A program made the translations under genes and the position numbers. From Membranipora membranacea (taxonomy: Eukaryota; Bryozoa; Gymnolaemata; Cheilostomatida; Membraniporidae), in NCBI GenBank assembly GCA_914767715.1, contig OU612066.1, positions 31,532,283-31,596,282 of the forward strand: a stretch of 64,000 nt of DNA, in the 5' to 3' direction. Positions 61,232 to 64,000 of the stretch are shown here, one piece after another; position 1 is the first letter of the stretch, and every line of letters starts with the position of its first letter. The notes under the pieces are model-generated. The model searched no databases. It saw only the letters and a list, made by a program, of their open reading frames with translations, and was not told where the DNA came from.

Positions 61232-64000
61232 GTAAGTTTAACTCTGAGGTTGATTCCTTATCAGCCATCACTTGATGGTACCTGTACCCAGTTCTCTGCA
61301 TAACAGTGTCATCTTTGTAATTTCACAGACTGATCTGGAAACAATTAGAAAGTTATCTAGTAGCAAAGCTCGACAGCTATCCAAAATACAACTTGCCTGA
61401 CCAGGCTTCCTGAATTCTCTTTGACAGTGGTATTAGATCAGTTTCTATGAGGTGATGTTTATTTTGAAACAAATCCTCCTGAATTTGAATGCAGTAGTGT
61501 TAGTCAGTTATCGTTATCAGGAATTTCAAGTCTTCGTTTAAGTGCGGAGCTACTTTTTGTTCTCATTCTTATCACAGGTAGATTGTATGAGTTCTATCAT
61601 TAGACCATTATTGGTGGCAGCATACAGTAAATCTCGAAAGCAACACATTATTAGCCTGCTCATTGGAGGAAAGGCACTGCCATCGTTTTATTGCACTTAA
61701 GTGCCAATCCAGCAGCACAGTGTTCTTTTTGCCGAGATTTCGATGTTTGAAAATATTTCATTGTGCCTATGGAAAGAATGAAGTTCTACGACCATTTTAA
61801 TGATGTTGTGCTGTATCAGCATTTTGATCTGGTCATTTCAAATGGTGATTTATCTGGTTATTGCTAGATCAATGACCAGTAAATTCAAGCTTCTGTGACC
61901 CCTGAGCGACACCTCCCCCCTATTCATAGAACACTGGCTAGAGGCTACGATAGGGTTTCAGGCATTCCTTGATAATTCTCGCAAATTTTGGATCATGCTA
62001 TTATTTACAATCTATGGTGAAAACAACACCAAGAAATCCGGTTTCTATCTAGTTCCTCATTCTTCAGATATTTTACACTGATGATTTTCAAATCCCCTTC
62101 GGTGGCAGATCAGCGTTACTCATTTTTAAAAGGTTTGTGGTTATTGCCTGGAGTTGGCCAACAAACATTCTATGTAGTCAGAGATATCCCACCAAGCCTC
62201 CAACATTTAAAGCCTAATACCAGTTTGCTCAAAGTGAGCAGTTGGCTCAAAGCAGCACAGTTCAACTGACTTCCCCCCCCCCCTTCCTCTAATGCCAGGA
62301 TCATATGCAGTATAGTAAGAGACTTTGGATTGTCTAGAGAACGTTAGACTGTAGGCTGTAGTTTAAGGGATCGTGTTAGCGACATGGCTCTGGGTGCGGG
62401 CAGATCATCAAAGATACGGTGACTCATCAATCGCTTAACCACAGTTCGGATCATTAATCATTTCATTCAAAATATTAGCCTCAAAATCTATACAGACACT
62501 TGATGAAAACCATTGACAATGGTGACTTCCTCCAACGAAGCATTGTCAGATTTGAATGATTTCAGTCTTTCAAATTTCCTCTGCATACTTTCACCAGATA
62601 GCTTTGCATATAATGAGAGGCTATTAGGTGAAATTGAATAATTACCCATATTGTAAGTGAGATTATAATTATGGGATATTTGTAAGATATTATCACAGAG
62701 TAAGGATAAATAAGTTTATCCTTACTCTGTGATATTATAAGATTATAGTTACACCAACGACTTGTGCCTCAGGTCTGATGGTGACTTGTGGCTATTTTTG
62801 ACAGCTATTATACCAGTCTTATAGGTATTGTAACTGTACAAAAAGACACTTGGTCAGGGTTTACAGCAACATCTGTCAGTGTAAAACATGGGTCAAACCT
62901 GCCTGCAAACAGAGAGCAAATTGGCGCAGATATTGCGGCCTAGCCATTAATTAAGGCACTACAATTTCGCCACCCATGCTTCGGGATGTGGTGAGTGATA
63001 AGACATCCGATTTTAATTTTTAATCAACCGGGTCCTGACAGCGATTTAAGATGAGAAGGTTTTCACGGAAAATTTCGTATAGAAGCTAGTTTCCTGTGAT
63101 TTCTAATGCAGGGCTGACACGAATGCAGTATACATGGGTAGATGGGTAAATGTCATTGGCCTGACATAAAAATTGAGGATCAATGTGGTATAAATTTTGG
63201 GGAAAAAATGGGGTTTTTATTACCAACGACAAAAAACCACAGAGATGGTTCTGATTGTATTGGCCTGGAGCATAAACCTTGTAAACTCGCTTTTTTTTAC
63301 GAAAGTCAACAGACAGATTTATTTGGTTGCAGCAAAAAATGTTGACAAAAACTGTATTGTGAGAAATAAAAACTCCATAATCTGACCACCACAAATTGCT
63401 TGCACTTGTGTAGGTCCTTATATACCAGATAATACATCATTAGGGCGATCAAGATTCAAACACAGGTTCAAAACTTTTAGTTCCAGCCATAACTGGTAAA
63501 TATGTGAGTTGTTGAACTATAAAGCTATGACTCAAGAGGGAACCTGTGTCCTAACGGGCGGGCGGATGGTTTAGCCAATTATAGAAAATAAAAAACAGTA
63601 TATATCACAACTGAATTCTCTGCAAGTGTACAAAAAAAACTACAAACCATGCAGTTTGTTTTATCTATTTTTTCTGTTCCCGAGTGCCAGGTATTGGGTT
63701 GTTGATTCTGGTTGGGCTAAAGACTGCAGCTTCATCTTCCTTGGTGAGTCATAGACTGCAAGGGACGTGAAAATAAAAGTGTATTTAGTGCCTGGGCATC
63801 TATAAAACTCCGAAGACACTTAGGTTAGGACAAAGTGAATGATGGATCCATAGATTCCTAACTCTCGGTTTTTAATCCTATATGAAAGTCTAGTTTGCAA
63901 TATTTCTTTTACCTAGAAGAAGTTCTTAGTTTTCATCATTCAAGCATCAGACTCAAACTTTTGACAAGATTTTACTCGCTTCTCACTGACTTTCATATAT
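61232..64000. other. Right-end spacer with repeats
   Basis: Contains an inverted repeat at 62691-62734, a fragment of the SINE body at about 62885-62995 and a C run at about 62272. Several AG/GT pairs exist, but no phase-consistent exon chain was found. Confidence 0.4.
62691..62734. repeat. Hairpin with 20-base arms
   Basis: TATCACAGAGTAAGGATAAA pairs with TTTATCCTTACTCTGTGATA across a 4-base loop. Confidence 0.9.

Noticed and set aside
1-64000. CRISPR arrays, bacterial operons, ribosome binding sites
   Set aside because: The window is intron-rich eukaryotic DNA; the tandem repeats lack unique, evenly spaced spacers.

Overview
The window looks like nuclear DNA of an animal. The genes are split into many short exons with GT-AG introns. 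The receptor reads signal/anchor segment, extracellular domain, CCP (sushi), transmembrane segment and tyrosine-bearing tail. LINE, SINE and fold-back repeats are dense. Short introns (about 100-300 nt), AT-rich sequence and transposon-derived gene families with C-terminal cysteine clusters suggest an early-branching marine invertebrate, possibly a sponge. That placement is inference. All exon models here were built by hand from splice sites, reading phase and open frames, with no transcript or database support.

Layout. 1-1027 is a large fold-back repeat. 1394-5785 (-) is a zinc-ribbon/coiled-coil gene with duplicated exons that runs off the left edge. 6295-6567 and 24332-25567 (+) look like two halves of one decayed gene with Cys/His modules and a CXC-like tail. 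They are separated by the main find, a 17.4 kb element at 6730-24130. It has inverted termini of about 58 bp and a perfect 9-bp target duplication (CAAACTCAC). It carries an intact 15-exon, 808-residue gene resembling DUF6589 proteins (13679-18183, +), a convergent RecQ-like helicase gene (18202-20897, -), and weaker exon sets on each side. A third copy of the terminus lies alone at 29738.

26.9-34 kb is repeat-rich: a GC-hairpin element, a degraded LINE tail and a TIR MITE. 34577-38537 (-) is an uncharacterised gene of at least seven exons with perfect phase agreement. One of its exons is duplicated near 57.8 kb as part of a larger segmental duplication (37.8-42.8 kb versus 57.7-60.6 kb). Copy one is split by a 5'-truncated LINE (about 39745-42433) with an internal inversion bounded by perfect palindromes.

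44655-50842 (+) encodes a single-pass receptor with a CCP domain and an ITAM-like pair of tyrosine motifs. A two-exon gene for a small secreted cysteine-rich protein lies antisense inside its last intron. 51.9-64 kb holds an 8-bp minisatellite, a diverged fold-back of about 1.5 kb, a SINE with a U2-snRNA-like head and clean target duplications, a tRNA-derived SINE, and one probable exon near 61.1 kb.

Functionally, the helicase and the DUF6589-like protein, lying together inside one pair of inverted termini, look like a mobilisation module. The receptor and the nested secreted protein are host-type genes.
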